Part shown: one piece after another, positions 1 to 12,013 of the stretch | Numbering within the stretch: position 1 is the stretch's first letter | How the letters are laid out: the number at the start of each line of letters is the position of its first letter | Assembly (NCBI GenBank): GCA_007844125.1 | Contig: CM017564.1 | Location: forward strand, 17,539,094-17,603,093 | Length of the DNA: 64,000 bases | Source: Sinonovacula constricta | Taxonomy: Eukaryota > Mollusca > Bivalvia > Cardiida > Solecurtidae | Direction: 5' to 3' | Position numbers and translations under genes: made by a program | Notes under the pieces: generated by a model | What the model was told of the DNA's origin: nothing | Databases searched by the model: none | The model's input: the letters and a program-made list of their open reading frames with translations, nothing else

Positions 1-382
1 AGCATGTATGTATTAAGTGTGTAGGTAATATGAATGTTTTAACTTGACTTTTTGGACTGATTCAGCTGTATGTGCCAGTTATTTAAAAGTTATTATTACA
101 CAATTCAGCAGGATCTAAGGTTAACCGTGGTAGCATGTATAATGTCGCTTGCTGTCATCACGTTGAGCCCATATGTCAAGGTTTGAGACGTAAGACAAGA
201 TTGATCTGGTGCTGAATTATCGTTTTCTCGGATGCCCATATGACTAGTTAGCCAACACAAACAATCTCTATTAAGAGAAATTGCATTAAATTTCAAAGTA
301 ATTCCCTAAATCCGGTGTTTGGCATTTTTGGATGATAATAGACTTTAGAACTAATAAAGACCGGACTTTAGACATAATAAAG
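1..382. other. AT-rich sequence, no feature seen
   Basis: No ORF, RNA gene or repeat with a partner elsewhere in the window was recognised. Short open frames here have no family resemblance. Confidence 0.6.
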
Positions 383-530
383 ACTCGATAGAGCGTTGGC
401 TCCTGGTGCAAGAAGCCAAGATTAAAAATGGTAATGGTATAGCTCTCTTGCTTACGCTCAAGCAGATATAAGAGTAGTTCCACGACTAGTTGGCCCGGAG
501 CCTGGTGTTAACGGCATGCTATATACAGTG

Positions 531-536
<6 letters not shown>
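383..536 (+). mobile_element. SINE fragment, conserved central domain family
   Basis: The stretch matches, in the same order, blocks found at 33271-33560, 41811-42095 and (minus) 33890-34165: a 'gatagagcgttggctcc' head, a 'ggtaatggtatagctctcttgct' block, an 'agtagttccacgactagttggcccgg' block split here only by substitutions, and 'acagtgaagg'. The 5' tRNA-like part is incomplete. Non-autonomous tRNA-derived SINEs of this kind depend on LINE machinery. The copy runs directly into a (TA)n tract. Confidence 0.6.

Positions 537-574
<38 letters not shown>
535..574. repeat. (TA)20 microsatellite
   Basis: Uninterrupted TA dinucleotides at the 3' edge of a SINE fragment. Confidence 0.97.
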
Positions 575-578
<4 letters not shown>

Positions 579-790
579 CAACCCAAAAAAAATATCAAAA
601 CAAACTAATAAAGAATCACCAAACACTACATATTTATCACCATCATGTTATGGAATGCAATCAAGTGGGTAATAGCTTATACTTTTGGCTGGACAAATGG
701 ACGAACCGGGTGGATTTTTTTTATTCATACAATTAATATTAATACAGTTCTATAACAGTACGGATTGTCACACAAAATCATAGAAGTACT
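575..790 (+). repeat. Direct duplicate, copy 1 (partner at 1150-1345)
   Basis: Shares with 1150-1345 a run of matching blocks in the same order: a C/A-rich start, 'aatcac.aaacactacata', 'ttatcaccat.atgttatg', 'aatcaagtgggtaatag' and 'acagttctataacagta'. The offset is about 575 bp. Both copies follow pieces of the same SINE family, so this may be a long 3' extension of that SINE or a local duplication. Confidence 0.75.
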
Positions 791-1007
791 TAAGAAACCT
801 AGCGGGAAGAGCGAGGTTCCATCAGACTTATTATTACATCGGGTTGTTCGCTGAACTAGGATATTGAATGTAATATGAAAACCGGTCTTTGAGCAATTAA
901 CCGGAATGCCCAGTTATTCACCTCTAGAAATAACACGCATTAAACTATACATTATTTATTACACAGTGACAATAGGGTGACAATGTTTTGACTGTTGACC
1001 ATAAAAC

Positions 1008-1042
1008 ATCTGTCTGTCCGTCTGTATGCGTGCGTGCGTGTC
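1008..1042. repeat. (TCTG)n/(TGCG)n simple repeat
   Basis: Short tetranucleotide runs, 'tctgtctgtccgtctg' then 'tgcgtgcgtgcgtg'. They underlie the spurious ORFs here. Confidence 0.8.
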
Positions 1043-1096
1043 TTGTCTTGTACATTTTACAGAAGAATGTTCGCAGATAAGCTATGTGAAACAAAA

Positions 1097-1165
1097 TATA
1101 TAAATTTATCTGCTTCAATTGGATGCCGTCTCCTGATAACTGAAATACTGTTGGTGGAACGATTA
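1097..1165 (+). mobile_element. SINE 3' fragment
   Basis: Contains 'ggatgccgtctcctgataac' followed by 'tgaaatactgttggtgg', matching the 3' part of the SINE at 33271-33560 and, more weakly, the one at 41811-42095. The 5' portion is absent. Confidence 0.6.
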
Positions 1166-1345
1166 ACCCCCAAAAAACTAATAAAAAATCACGAAACACT
1201 ACATAGTTATCACCATGATGTTATGAAATGAAATCAAGTGGGTAATAGTTTATATTTCGGCTTGACAAATTGATGAATCGGGTGGTATTTTAGGTTTTAT
1301 ACAATTAATGTTAATACAGTTCTATAACAGTAAGGATTGACGTAC
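1150..1345 (+). repeat. Direct duplicate, copy 2 (partner at 575-790)
   Basis: See 575-790. It is followed immediately by a GCGAGGTT repeat copy. At the matching point of copy 1 (about 793-818) only a short degenerate 'cgggaagagcgaggtt' remains, so the duplicated block probably included the start of that repeat. Confidence 0.75.
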
Positions 1346-1612
1346 GTTAAGGAACCCACCAGGAAGTGCGAGGTTAGAACTCTGTAAAACCAGTTTAAGC
1401 ACCCCAGTCGGTCCATATTGCCGACTGACCGTTCCCATGCGGTAACTGTGGGTTTGCCCTTTTTGTTAAATGACTCATCACAGAAGTTGTTTTACTTTTT
1501 CATTTGGATTGCATGTGAGTACCTTTGTCCTTTGCCTTTTTAAATGTTGATATATGTTGCAATGCTCATAGGAATTTGTCATATATATTCTTATTCTTGT
1601 AGGAACAAAATA
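1346..1612 (+). mobile_element. GCGAGGTT repeat, 5'-truncated copy
   Basis: Starts inside the unit at 'caggaagtgcgaggttag' and runs to the family's constant 3' end ('tgttgcaatgctcatagga' ... 'cttattc'). It includes the core hairpin CAGTCGG-9 nt-CCGACTG. A constant 3' end with variable 5' start is the usual mark of target-primed reverse transcription. Full units are at 9986-10575 and 19718-20305. Confidence 0.85.
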
Positions 1613-2187
1613 AAGTATTATGTCTAAAAGCTGCTTTACTTTACTCTACGACGATAACTAGTTTTATGTACTGAAGAGCACAATAAGTTTCAACTACTAT
1701 GTTTGTAAAATATTTTGTGTATAAGTTATTCGGTTAATTGTGCATATAAAATGTATATGTTTTTGGTATCCGTTTTATATATTAATTATGCGTTTAAATA
1801 TAGGCCCAGCTACGGGAAGTGTTAGTGCCATTATTGCATGAGTTGTAATTCTAATACCGGGATAAAACATTGTTTTGTTTTTATTTTAAGCTAGTTCCGT
1901 TGTAATTTATCATACTTAATCAAAACCTATTGTTACAGTCAATCAGGTTTAGAGTTTGTCCACACATACTAATCTATACAATATATAATTTATAAAGATT
2001 AATGGATTATATTGATGTAAGATGTTGTGAATTTTCTGCATCTTCACTTTATAAAAAGTAATAAGTAAGCCTTATGTTTATTTAATATAAATATTTGTCA
2101 AAATATGACACAGTAGTTGCCACATGAATTTAAAGACGATACTTTCTTAATTTTTATTGATAGGAGTTTACAGATAACATGGTCATG
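1613..2187. other. AT-rich sequence, no feature seen
   Basis: No gene, tandem repeat or recognised element. Confidence 0.6.
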
Positions 2188-2972
2188 TGTTCTTTTTATT
2201 TAATTAAGTAATCAAAGTGTATATTCTTTTTATTAAGCTACGTAATCAAAGTGCAATTTCTTTTTATTTAGCTAAGTAATCCAAGAGCATTTACTTTTTA
2301 TTTAGCTAAGTAATCAAAGTGCATTTTCTTTTTATTAAGCTAAGTAATCAATGTGTATTTTCTTTTTATTAAGCTAAGTAATCAAAGTGCATTGTCTTTT
2401 TATTTAGCTGAGTTATCAAAGTGTATTTTCTTTTTATTAAGCTAAGTAATCCAAGTGCATTTACTTTTTATTTAGCTAAGTAATCAAAGTGTATTTTCTT
2501 TTTACTTAGCAGAGTTATCAAAGTGTATTTTCTTTCTATTAAGCTAAGTAATCCAAGTGCATTTACTTTTTATTTAGCTAAGTAATCAAAGTGCATTTTC
2601 TTTTTATTAAGCTAAGTAGTCCAAGTGCATTTACTTTTTATTTAGTTAAGTAATCAAAGTGCATTTTCTTTTTATTTAGCTAAGTAATCAAAGTGTATTT
2701 CTTTTTTATTTAGCTAGGTAATCAAAGTACATTTTCTTTTTATTTAGCTAAGTAATCAAAGTGTATTTACTTTTTATTTAGCTACGTAATCCAAGTGTAT
2801 TTTTTTCTATTAAGCTAAGTAATCCAAGTGCATTTACATTTTTATTTAGCTAAGTAATCAAAATGCATTTTCTTTTTATTTAGCTAAGTTATCAAAGTGT
2901 ATTTTCTTTTTATTTAGCTAAGTTATCAAAGTACATTTTATTTTTATTTAGATAAGTAACCAACGTACATTG
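2188..2972. repeat. 34-bp minisatellite, about 23 units
   Basis: Head-to-tail units of 34 bp with consensus blocks 'tttagctaagtaatcaaag' and 'tgcattttcttttta'. Units alternate 'attaagct'/'atttagct' and 'atcaaag'/'atccaag' variants in a patchy pattern. One or two units are a base longer or shorter. Confidence 0.95.
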
Positions 2973-4576
2973 TAATAATTTATTTTAAAAACACATTTAT
3001 TAAAACGGATTTGTAAAATATATTGTTGATTTTATGTTGGGTTTATGGCATAAAAAGCTGAATATTTATTTATTGACACTTTTGAAGGGTGTTGAAAAGA
3101 ACATAAATATAACATAATTTTTAGAAATGAAATGGTGAAATTTAATGAGCGTTTAAATGGTTACAATGCTTTTAAATAAAGGTAAACTTATTACTTGCAT
3201 ACTCTTGAATAATGTATAGAATTACAATGAGAAACATAAGTTTAATTAATGTCACGGTTATTAAATTATTATCCAAAAATAAAATTTAGTGAGACAAGTG
3301 GGTCAAAACCAATACAAAAAATATCAATTTATTAATTTCAAACCTTACCCTTGATTAGTATTAAGTAGTACATTTTAGAGACATATAACTTCGTTTCTTA
3401 TGCCATAATTTGGACGTTCTAAATGAATTAAATCGGCCAGCAACCTTGTAATACACAAAGTTGCACAATGTGAACTAAGTAAATGTGCTAAAAGTCACAA
3501 GTGTGAAAATGTAGCATGAATCAGCTAAATACATATGTTCAGCATTGTGAATGGGAAGGCAGCGTTTTTGGGCAGTGTTGTAACATGTGAATCTTTAAGT
3601 ATTCAATCTTTGTTGGCGATTATATTAAAATGATAAAGTCATGACCCCTACGTTCCAATGATGCCCCACTCTATTAAATTGGTTCCTGGGCGCGATTGTT
3701 TCCATTTCCGCGATTGCACCTTAAGCCAGGTAATTTAGTTGAGGGCATACGGTTCTGACACAAAGAAAATGCTAATATTTTTATTAACTCTTATTAATAA
3801 CCTATTTATATAAGCACCATTAACCCTTTATGTGCGTACACATATAATTATTCAGGCCTAAATCTACCGTCGAAACCGTGATAGAATACACTAATATAAA
3901 ATCTACCCCCTGGGTATATTTATTTTTATTTCAAAGGGGCAGTCAAAATATACAAAAAAATATCTTAATTTTTATATTAGCTCATAATTAAATTTGTAAT
4001 TATTTGTTAGGGATATTTGGCATATCTAATAATTTCAAATATAAGTTTAGAAATAGCATTCACTGAATATCGCTTGAAACTGACTTCACAATGTTGTGGT
4101 TAGTTACAGACACGTTTTCAGACAAATTCATCGATAAATTGTCATGCTGAAAATTAAATAAAACACATAAAATTGTCCAGTCGAACATAAAAATCCTAAA
4201 CTAAAATGCTTGAGACTAAGCGCGGACGTTTGTACTTTTTTACCTGGTCTAATATGCTAAAGTTCTACGTTCTCCTTACAATTTAGGAGCATTCCATAGT
4301 GCGTTTCTTTTTTTTTTCTTTTTTTTTTTTTGCAAAACGAGCACTTTACAATAATGGATAATGTATAACCTCAAGTAAGAACCGTTGTATTTAGATGTAT
4401 ATCAGTAGAAAATGTTACCTGATTTTAACCCTCATATCATAACTTCATAAGTATTCGTGTAGCGTGAATTAGTTTATTTTAGTTAATTATGCGAATCTGG
4501 CTCTATCTTAATATTTCCCGAAAAATGCGGTATTTATATTTCCGATAATAAAGTAATACCGGAAGCTGAAACCCAG
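2973..4576. other. AT-rich sequence, no gene seen
   Basis: Only a T-rich run at 4306-4331 stands out. No supported coding or RNA feature. Confidence 0.6.
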
Positions 4577-4738
4577 TGCCTCTCTGGCCATCATGTTTCT
4601 TTTAATAAACAGGTTTATGTTAGACCTGTAACTGCCTCTCTAGCAAATTTCTACTAATTGACCGGTTAATGTTACAACTGTAGCGCTCTTCTGACCAAAA
4701 TGTTTTACAAATTGACCGGTTTATGTAACTCCTTTAGC
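4577..4738. repeat. Imperfect tandem repeat, about 53 bp x 3
   Basis: Three diverged units each carry 'cctctct'/'gctcttct' then a block such as 'aattgaccggtttatgtaac' or 'aataaacaggtttatgttag'. Old and degenerate. Confidence 0.6.
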
Positions 4739-5457
4739 TAAATATGTTATTGACCTACATAATAATATGGAATTTTCACTTTATGATAGGCTTTTTGAAG
4801 AATATCACGATCGAACATACAACTAGTAAATGACCTAAAGGCTAATACTAAATTTCCGTGTATCATATGTAATCTTCCGGTTTGCCTGAATCTTTCTGTG
4901 AAGTTTTAGGGTTATCGATAAACCTGTTCATTCAGCCGTGACAATTAAAGACATTAATTTATTGTCTCGTATCCTTCCGACATGAAGTAATTAGGTTGTA
5001 AAATTCAGAAACGTGGTGTTAGTTATCGCTAAAATAGTATCGCTGAAATAACCCTTTTTCTGTAATCATCATTGCCATTATATAAGCTGAGCACTGCTAA
5101 AGACATTGTAACCTCTGAAACTTTATTTTTCTAAACCGAATACAAAGGATACAATCCCTGTTGTCACACATGATCGAAATCGATAAAGTCTTTTTAGGGC
5201 TTAGTAGCAACGTGTAACACAAAGAAAAATGACGGCAAATCTCAGACTCAGTAATGATGATCTCCTTACCCAGCTGGCACAACAGCTACAGAAGTATCGT
5301 ACCCGCCGCAGAATGCTCACAAACTTTCTGCCATAATAGCCTATGAACCGAATCGAACTACTGAAAACCGCGTCTATGCAAACGCCATGTAATAGCAAAC
5401 CTGACAACATTTTTTTACGACAACGGTATCAACGAAAACGCTCAAGACAGCCAGCCC
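4739..5457. other. No feature seen (possible LINE 5' end at right)
   Basis: AT-rich up to about 5250; after that the composition is closer to the decayed LINE that follows, so its 5' region may start here. No boundary can be set. Confidence 0.4.
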
Positions 5458-5898
5458 ATGTCAATTCAGAAAATCTCTTATATGCTTGATGATGAGCATT
5501 ATAACACAACAAAGCTTGTCTATGTTGAGAAACTGCTAGAACTAACAGAAAAAATGAAGATAACATATGCCTGTACCGGAGTATTTTGCTGAGGCGAGCC
5601 CGTAATATCGATTGATGCCCAGATGGGTCACTAATACATATAAGGACTACAAACGCAGAATATAGCTTGCAAAAGACTGTTTTGCCGTGCAAAAATCATA
5701 ATCAATGTTGATTCTAAAGTACTTATAGATATTATTGTGAAGTGAAAAGCAAATGCGAAATCTGAAGGACGGTCAGACATTAACATGCATACAGCTGAAT
5801 GGTGTACAAGCCTCAAACAAGAGCTAGCTGAGATGAAAACAACCATGGAACTTCTAACTGAGGATATAATCATTCTGAAACGAGAGAAACAGTCGTGA
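5458..5898 (+). pseudogene. LINE ORF1-like remnant with coiled coil
   Basis: Two short open segments. The first (5458-5592, 44 codons) has a charged stretch with LDDEHYN and YVEKLLELTEKM. The second (about 5746-5898) reads SLKQELAEMKTTMELL and continues with heptad-like spacing of hydrophobic residues, typical of a coiled coil. Position upstream of the endonuclease suits an ORF1 nucleic-acid chaperone. The assignment rests on position and composition; no RRM or zinc knuckle is visible. Confidence 0.5.
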
Positions 5899-6434
5899 CA
5901 CAGACACACACACACGCACGCACACATAATTATGACACTTTGTTATGGCCATGAGTTCCTTCGACAATCATTGTCAAACGCCATAACTGATGACAAGAAA
6001 TATACATGTTGTGACAGTCAATATTGAAAATCTACAGATGTAGATTTACCCAATCAAACTTACATCTGCAAGCATCGGCAACCCAGTGATGAAACAAAGC
6101 AGCATAACTAGTGGGAACTATCAATGACTGGAATGGCACTGGCAAAAACAATGGTAAAGTCACGCCCATTTCAATGCGAAAAGATAACTATGTCAAGGAA
6201 ACTGGTGAAATAAAGTGTTGAATGGCTCTACAACAGCTCAAGGATAAAAGCTGTATCTCAGAACACAGCAATGGCTGACGAATATACGGATTTTTTCGCT
6301 CAAACTACATAGAACCAGCTTCACTTGTTAAACTCATAGAGACCAAACACAGTAAGATAGCAGCTAAAGCAACATTGTGATATCATGTCCATAGAAAAAA
6401 ACACAATCTTACATAACCATGAAGTATACCAGGC

Positions 6435-7030
6435 ATGATCATACCACGTTTATTATTTGCGTGTGTTCTCTCTATAAACATAGACATGCATTATAGTATT
6501 GAACGTTGCAATATTATAACATGGAACGATCGTGATATAATGTTATCTGCTGGCTCTTTGAGCCACCTGCTAGACAAATATGATATAGATATTGCCTGTA
6601 ACACAGAACATAAACTCAAACAACATTGTGTCACCTTTTTAAATGCTGCACACTCAAAGTAAGTATCATCTCCAAAGGAGAATTTAAATTCCCATTACTC
6701 CATGTATATCCATAAATTATCCAGCTGAAGACTAAATTGATTACATGGTATTGTTTTAACATTTGGTGATTTTTATATTGATGTTAAGAATGGTGGAACA
6801 GACCATCCTCATCTCCTCTTTTCTAAATTCGTTGTTGGTTACGATATCTCGATTCTTGCTACCAAAGATCATACAATTCGACCAACAAGGGAAACTATAC
6901 TAATCACCCGACCACACCAAGGTATACTAAAAGACAACAACACCATTGGTGAGAACCTCTGCCAAGCCTCTGACCATGTTCCCATTTATACTACAAACAA
7001 TTGCTGGATACTCTCTGCCACATACATCAC
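6435..7030 (+). pseudogene. LINE endonuclease domain remnant
   Basis: The open segment 6435-6662 (75 codons) carries IITWNDRDIM and IDIACNTEHKL, the N-terminal strand and Glu-bearing strand of the APE-type endonuclease. After a frame change, 6747-7020 carries FGDFYIDV (normally GDFN, so Asn is lost) and ASDHVPI, the C-terminal SDH motif. The enzyme would nick target DNA to prime reverse transcription. It is broken by at least one frameshift. Confidence 0.75.
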
Positions 7031-7639
7031 ATGTAGCTTGGAACAAATGTTCTACTGAGCAAATATCATCCTACTTAGAGACATAAAGTAATAAATAAAA
7101 ATCACTAAACATCGCAAGTAGCAGAGACTGATGTCATTGAACAGTTGTACAATCACACACTAAAAATATCACAACCTGTGCTAAAAAGTGTCTGCTACAC
7201 TCTAAATTCAATGGTCACTCAAAACTTAGAATTCTAAGGTTAAAGCTGCACATCAACAAAAAAAAGCTGCAAATGTGGAAAAACAAGTGATAGAATGCAT
7301 TTATCCTCTCTGCATACAAGAAAACTAAATGATTTATAAATTCCAAAATTCGGCTATTGCGGTTGTGAACAGTAAACACTATGATGAACTAATGGGAAAT
7401 GCGATTATTCTGGAACATTGCGAACACTAGCGTAAACGTAAATCTAATGCTGTCACAGAAATATAGAATAATAGCTTGATTATTCGCAACCCTAGGGTTA
7501 TTGAAGATGTATTTAGTAAGCAATACTATTCATATGTCTTCACCCCAAAAATGAAAGATACTCTTGATGGGGCGTTCATAACAAATACACTAAAAGAAGC
7601 ACATGCCTGTTTAGAGTCAGATAACTTATGCTGACTCTA

Positions 7640-8466
7640 CATTAACAAGGAAGATAACACATTATATGAAAAATAGAAAGGTACCAGGTATTGATTTGGT
7701 AACAGCAGATCAAATAAAGAATGCTGGAATGAAAGTACACCAAATATCTACCACAATTATTCAATCTCAGTAAGAAATCTTAAGAACTCTTATGTCCCTC
7801 ATGGATATAAGATTGGTATAATAATACCCATACACAAAGAAGGAAAATAAAAAACCTCACCAAACAGTAACAAACACATCGCACTCCTACCAGTCATTTG
7901 CAAAATCTTTGAAAGATTATTACATAAAAGGCTGAATTACTGGCTCAAACTCAACAACAAAAATTTCCCGTATAAAATATATCTCCCAATAACTCTTTCT
8001 ATCAATAAATATTCAGGAGGGAGTCGCTGGCTTCCCAACCCGAACATGTATGCAATGCTGCTAGACACAAAGGGTGTCAGACACGAGGTCGTTTTTTTAC
8101 AAAATGAAAGACTAAGGCATATCCGGTAAAGCCCTGGGATAACAGGGATGTGTACTGGTCAGTGAGATAATGTCATCTGAAGTCTCTGTCCTACAGGGGG
8201 TTAAAGAAGGGGGAATACTCTCTACATGGAGCTATCTCCTCTTCACAGATGACCTGTTTCACAAACTAGAAGCATATAAATTAGGGATAACCAAAGGAGA
8301 CATTAAATGTGGGAATCCAACTCTAGCAGATGCCTCTTTTATACCTAAACAAAATAACGCTCGAACAACAGCTTGGCAATACAAACACATAAATGGGCTT
8401 ATGAATTTCAATTACGATAAATGCAAACTCATTAAATTCGGTGGCATGCGCTCAATCTTAGTATGA
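7640..8466 (+). pseudogene. LINE reverse transcriptase remnant
   Basis: Pieces in order: RKVPGIDLVTADQIKNAGM (fingers), GYKIGIIIPIHKEGK, HIALLPVICKIFERLLHKRL, then the open segment 8170-8466 with VLQGVKEGGILS (motif B, normally P-QG) and CGNPTLADA at the catalytic box, where the second Asp of the usual LADD/FADD is lost. FNYDKCKLIKFGG follows (motif D/E). Several frame changes and stops lie between. The missing Asp alone would abolish polymerase activity. Confidence 0.8.
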
Positions 8467-9471
8467 CATAAACCCATGAAAGCCAGCAACTCACACTGGA
8501 ATTATACTTGCTGATTTATTTAAATGTTTAGAAACCATATTTGACCAAATATGAAAAGGCCGAGCATCAGTAGTCTCCATCTTAGCGCTTGAAAATAAAA
8601 TTGTCAACATAAAATCTATAGTCCATTGTCCCTTCTACACTTGTGAAAATATCATTTCCTTCGATCTTTTAAAGATGCAACCTTTGGCACAACATGAAAA
8701 AGTGACCTAATGAAAGTTGGAAAAATAATCAAATTTGCTGCCAAAAGCAACCAGCACTTGCCCATCTAAACACGTATAGATATCGCATTAAGCTTGATAG
8801 GATGGTACCCTGCCGAGGTAGAAAATGACAAAAGAAAACTGTCTATTCTTTAAAAGTAATGCACCCTTGATCCACGTTTGCTGTCCAAGAAACTATTTAT
8901 TTACCGCCTAAAGAAATAGTAGATCAAGACTTTTAATTCAATCGGTTAAAACAATCTCCACAATTCAATTACATCATCAACATTCTGGATATTCGCAGCC
9001 AACCAGAAGGAGTATATCTGTGCAATTTCAGCTCTAACTTATCGGCAATTTGCGAAAACAATAACCTTTACCAAACGCAGCATTGATACATGTGATATCT
9101 ACAGCCGCACACTAATAGAATGCCCAAGTTACACTCTCACGAGCAACAGAATGCTGATTTGTGAGATACGGTTACCAGCAAATTAGCACTGTATCTCTCG
9201 TCAACTGACAGTTAGTGAATCCTTTTTCATAGCGTTGTAAGGCACAACACCCACACATTCTTAGTAATACATTGACTGGTCAAATAATTGGATACATTCA
9301 TAAGGTCACAAAATACTACCATCTGTCGGTCAACAATTGACTATTACCTACGAAGACACTAGTGTTCAATTATTGCCAGCTTGGCATGTGTTTATCTTAT
9401 CTCAATCTCTTATGAATTATTAAAATGTATATCAAAACATGCAATATCACTAACAGAAGTGAATAGTAGCT

Positions 9472-10575
9472 TCATGATTCAGAAAGTTAATTTTATTTGT
9501 GGTCAACCATTTTTTGTGTTGTTTTTCAAATCGAAATAATACCATATTCCTTTTCTGAACACTGTGTGGACATTATTTTTCGATGACGTCACTACTTTCG
9601 TCATAACGTATAGAAAATATCCGCGCATGGACATTTTGTTTTCGAATAGATCGTTTTTCTTTTCGTTGCTTGCATTTGAGAAACTCGTCAGGAAGTGCGA
9701 GGTTAGAGCTCTGTAAAACCGGTTTAAGCACCCCAGACGGTTCATATTGCCGACTGACCGTTCCAAGGCGGTAACTGTCGGGTTTGCTCTTTTCCTTAAT
9801 TGACTCATCACAAATTTGTTCTTACTTTTCGCTTGGCTTGCATGTGAAATACCTTTGTTCTGTGCCTTTTCGGAGTTTGGTATATGTTGCAATACTCATA
9901 GGACTTAATCATATATTTTTATTCATGATCACAACAATGTTACTTGTGCAGTGTGGCGGTCGTAAAAAATCTCCCCGTGCATGTGATCTATGTTGTCATT
10001 TAATTCATCCTATAAGGATTGTTACGTGTATTTCCTTTGATGGACATTGTACTTTGGTTCTTCAATTCCATCTTCACATGAACAGGATGCTACAGTCCTT
10101 TATTCGTCTCTGGTCATGTTTGTTCATGATTCAGAAAGTTAATTTTATTTGTGGTCAACCATTTTTTGTGTTGTTTTTCAAATCGAAATAATACCATATT
10201 CCTTTTCTGAACACTATGTGGACATTATTTTTCGATGACGTCACTACTTTCGTCATAACGTATAGAAAATATCCGCGCATGGACATTTTGTTTTCGAATA
10301 GATCGTTTTTCTTTTTGTTGCTTGCATTGGAGAAACTCGTCAGAAAGTGCGAGGTTAGAGCTCTGTAAAACCGGTTTAAGCACCCCAGACGGTTCATATT
10401 GCCGACTGACCGTTCCAAGGCGGTAACTGTCGGGTTTGCTCTTTTCCTTAATTGACTCATCACAAATTTGTTCTTACTTTTCGCTTGGCTTGCATGTGAA
10501 ATACCTTTGTTCTGTGCCTTTTCGGAGTTTGGTATATGTTGCAATACTCATAAGACTTAATCATATATTCTTTTT
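9472..10575 (+). mobile_element. GCGAGGTT element, tandem dimer A
   Basis: Two head-to-tail units, 9472-9923 (left end truncated) and 9986-10575 (590 bp), separated by a 62-bp linker (9924-9985). The same linker separates the units of dimer B (19067-20305). Units in this dimer share variants that dimer B lacks: 'cgcgcatggac', 'cagacggttcat', 'attgactcatc'. The unit has a 'gatgacgtcac' block, a GC-richer core from 'aagtgcgaggtt' to 'aaggcggtaac', and a constant 3' end. The minus-strand frames of 129 codons at 9503 and 10155 are the same repeat read twice and look non-coding. No TG...CA ends or TSD were found. Confidence 0.85.
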
Positions 10576-11914
10576 CAATATATGTGTTGCAAACCAGTAC
10601 ACTATTAACATTATTATTAATCATATGCCAAGATGATACTGACTTACATGTACGTAAGTTAAGGCTCGCTCACACGGAGTTACAGCAAATGATTAATGGT
10701 TAAGAAATGATCGTAACTTAATTCACTGTGATCTAGCCTTCATTGCTTTAAGTACATCCTTAAGCTCAAATGAGTTGTTTTGTGTATTTTGAAACGAATA
10801 AATTATGATGTAACGTTGTAACCAGGGCCCATGAGCTTTAAAACAAAATAAGCCAAATTACCCAATTCCAAGTATTATCATCCTTTTTATTGTTATCATT
10901 ACCATGTCAGCTTACAGCTAGTGTAAAACCACAATTGTTTTTCTGAAAAGAAAAGATGATAATAATTTAACTTTAATGAATGATATATTAAAGCTATAAA
11001 CTTACCTACTCCATTCCCCAAAATAAATCATGCTTTATTAGGTTCTCATAACAATGTGTACCATTCGTGTTTCCAGCCAGGGTTTTTTCGTCCACCAGGT
11101 CGAATTTTCAATGTCAAGTAGCGGTTCAGCAATCAGTCCATTCACCTTCAAGCCTGGCCCAAAGCACACATTCCCTACTATTAGGTCCAGAAGTCCACAA
11201 AACAAACCTACCTCATATTCTTAACAATACCTGCTGCAATGCAGTTTTTAGCAATCTAATCTTTTTTGCTTGGTATTACTAAAACACACGTGCTTCCATT
11301 TTATAAACACGACAAAGATTAATGGTTACCAGCTCTTCGCTCCACGGCATCACAATACCAAAATTGTAATAAAAGAAGCACGTCGCTAAGTAATTTATGT
11401 TACACAATTTATCAAAATCTCGTATGAATGGTAGCTATGCCTTCTATTCCGTTTCGAAAATGCAAGGCGGTTGTCATTTAAATTGTATTTTGTTAATGCC
11501 ACAATGAATGGTAAAAACATTGTTCACGCTCTTTATATATAATGTATATCTTTATTGTATCTCATATATTATAGTCTGGGTGTACATTATATTTGCTGAA
11601 CTGTGGGAAATTAATGTATAACGTCCAATACAACGTTTATATATACGTATATATGTTTTATATGTTCTTGTTTTTTTCTCGCCCAACACTTTAAATATGT
11701 TAGTACGGGATAATTTATCTGTTTAATTAATGCAGTAACTTTCTTAATCTGTGCATTTAGTCCTTGTGAGCGCGTGTGCAAACGTAAATACGTGTGTCTG
11801 ACCGCATGCGTGTGTAGGCAAGTGACTATATACCTATTCATTACATGAAGTCATAATAGGACATAAGTTACCGACATGAAGTCATTACCAGGTATATTAT
11901 TTTGAGGTAAAGTA
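10576..11914. other. No feature seen
   Basis: AT-rich with short TA-rich runs near 11640. An open frame at 11067-11282 has no recognisable domain and no start or splice context to support it. Confidence 0.55.
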
Positions 11915-12013
11915 TACTTGGCTTGCATGTGAAATACCTCTGTCCTGTGCCTTTTCAGATTTCGATATATGTTGCAATGCTCGTAGGACTTTGTCAAATA
12001 TTCTTATTCAGTA
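11915..12013 (+). mobile_element. GCGAGGTT repeat, short 3'-end copy
   Basis: Only the last ~100 bp of the unit, from 'cttggcttgcatgtgaaata' to 'atattcttattc'. Same constant 3' end as the longer copies. Confidence 0.85.

Larger units (their letters stand above)
5458..9215 (+). pseudogene. Decayed non-LTR retrotransposon (LINE)
   Basis: An old LINE copy in forward orientation, shown by protein remnants in canonical order: ORF1-like coiled-coil pieces (5458-5898), an apurinic-type endonuclease (6435-7030), reverse transcriptase (7640-8466) and a C-terminal Cys-containing patch near 9091-9150 reading CDIYSRTLIECPSYTL, like the C-terminal region of several animal LINE ORF2 proteins. Frames change many times and stops are frequent. 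No tail or target duplication was found. The clade is not certain; a CR1/jockey-type relative is likely. It is not the same family as the LINEs at 18.0-22.5 or 27.7-31.2 kb. It cannot encode a working protein. Confidence 0.8.

Noticed and set aside
9503..10544. Two 129-codon minus-strand frames with nearly identical products
   Set aside because: They are the two units of the repeat dimer read through. Related frames at 19363 and 20013 differ in length and continuity, as expected for non-coding repeats.
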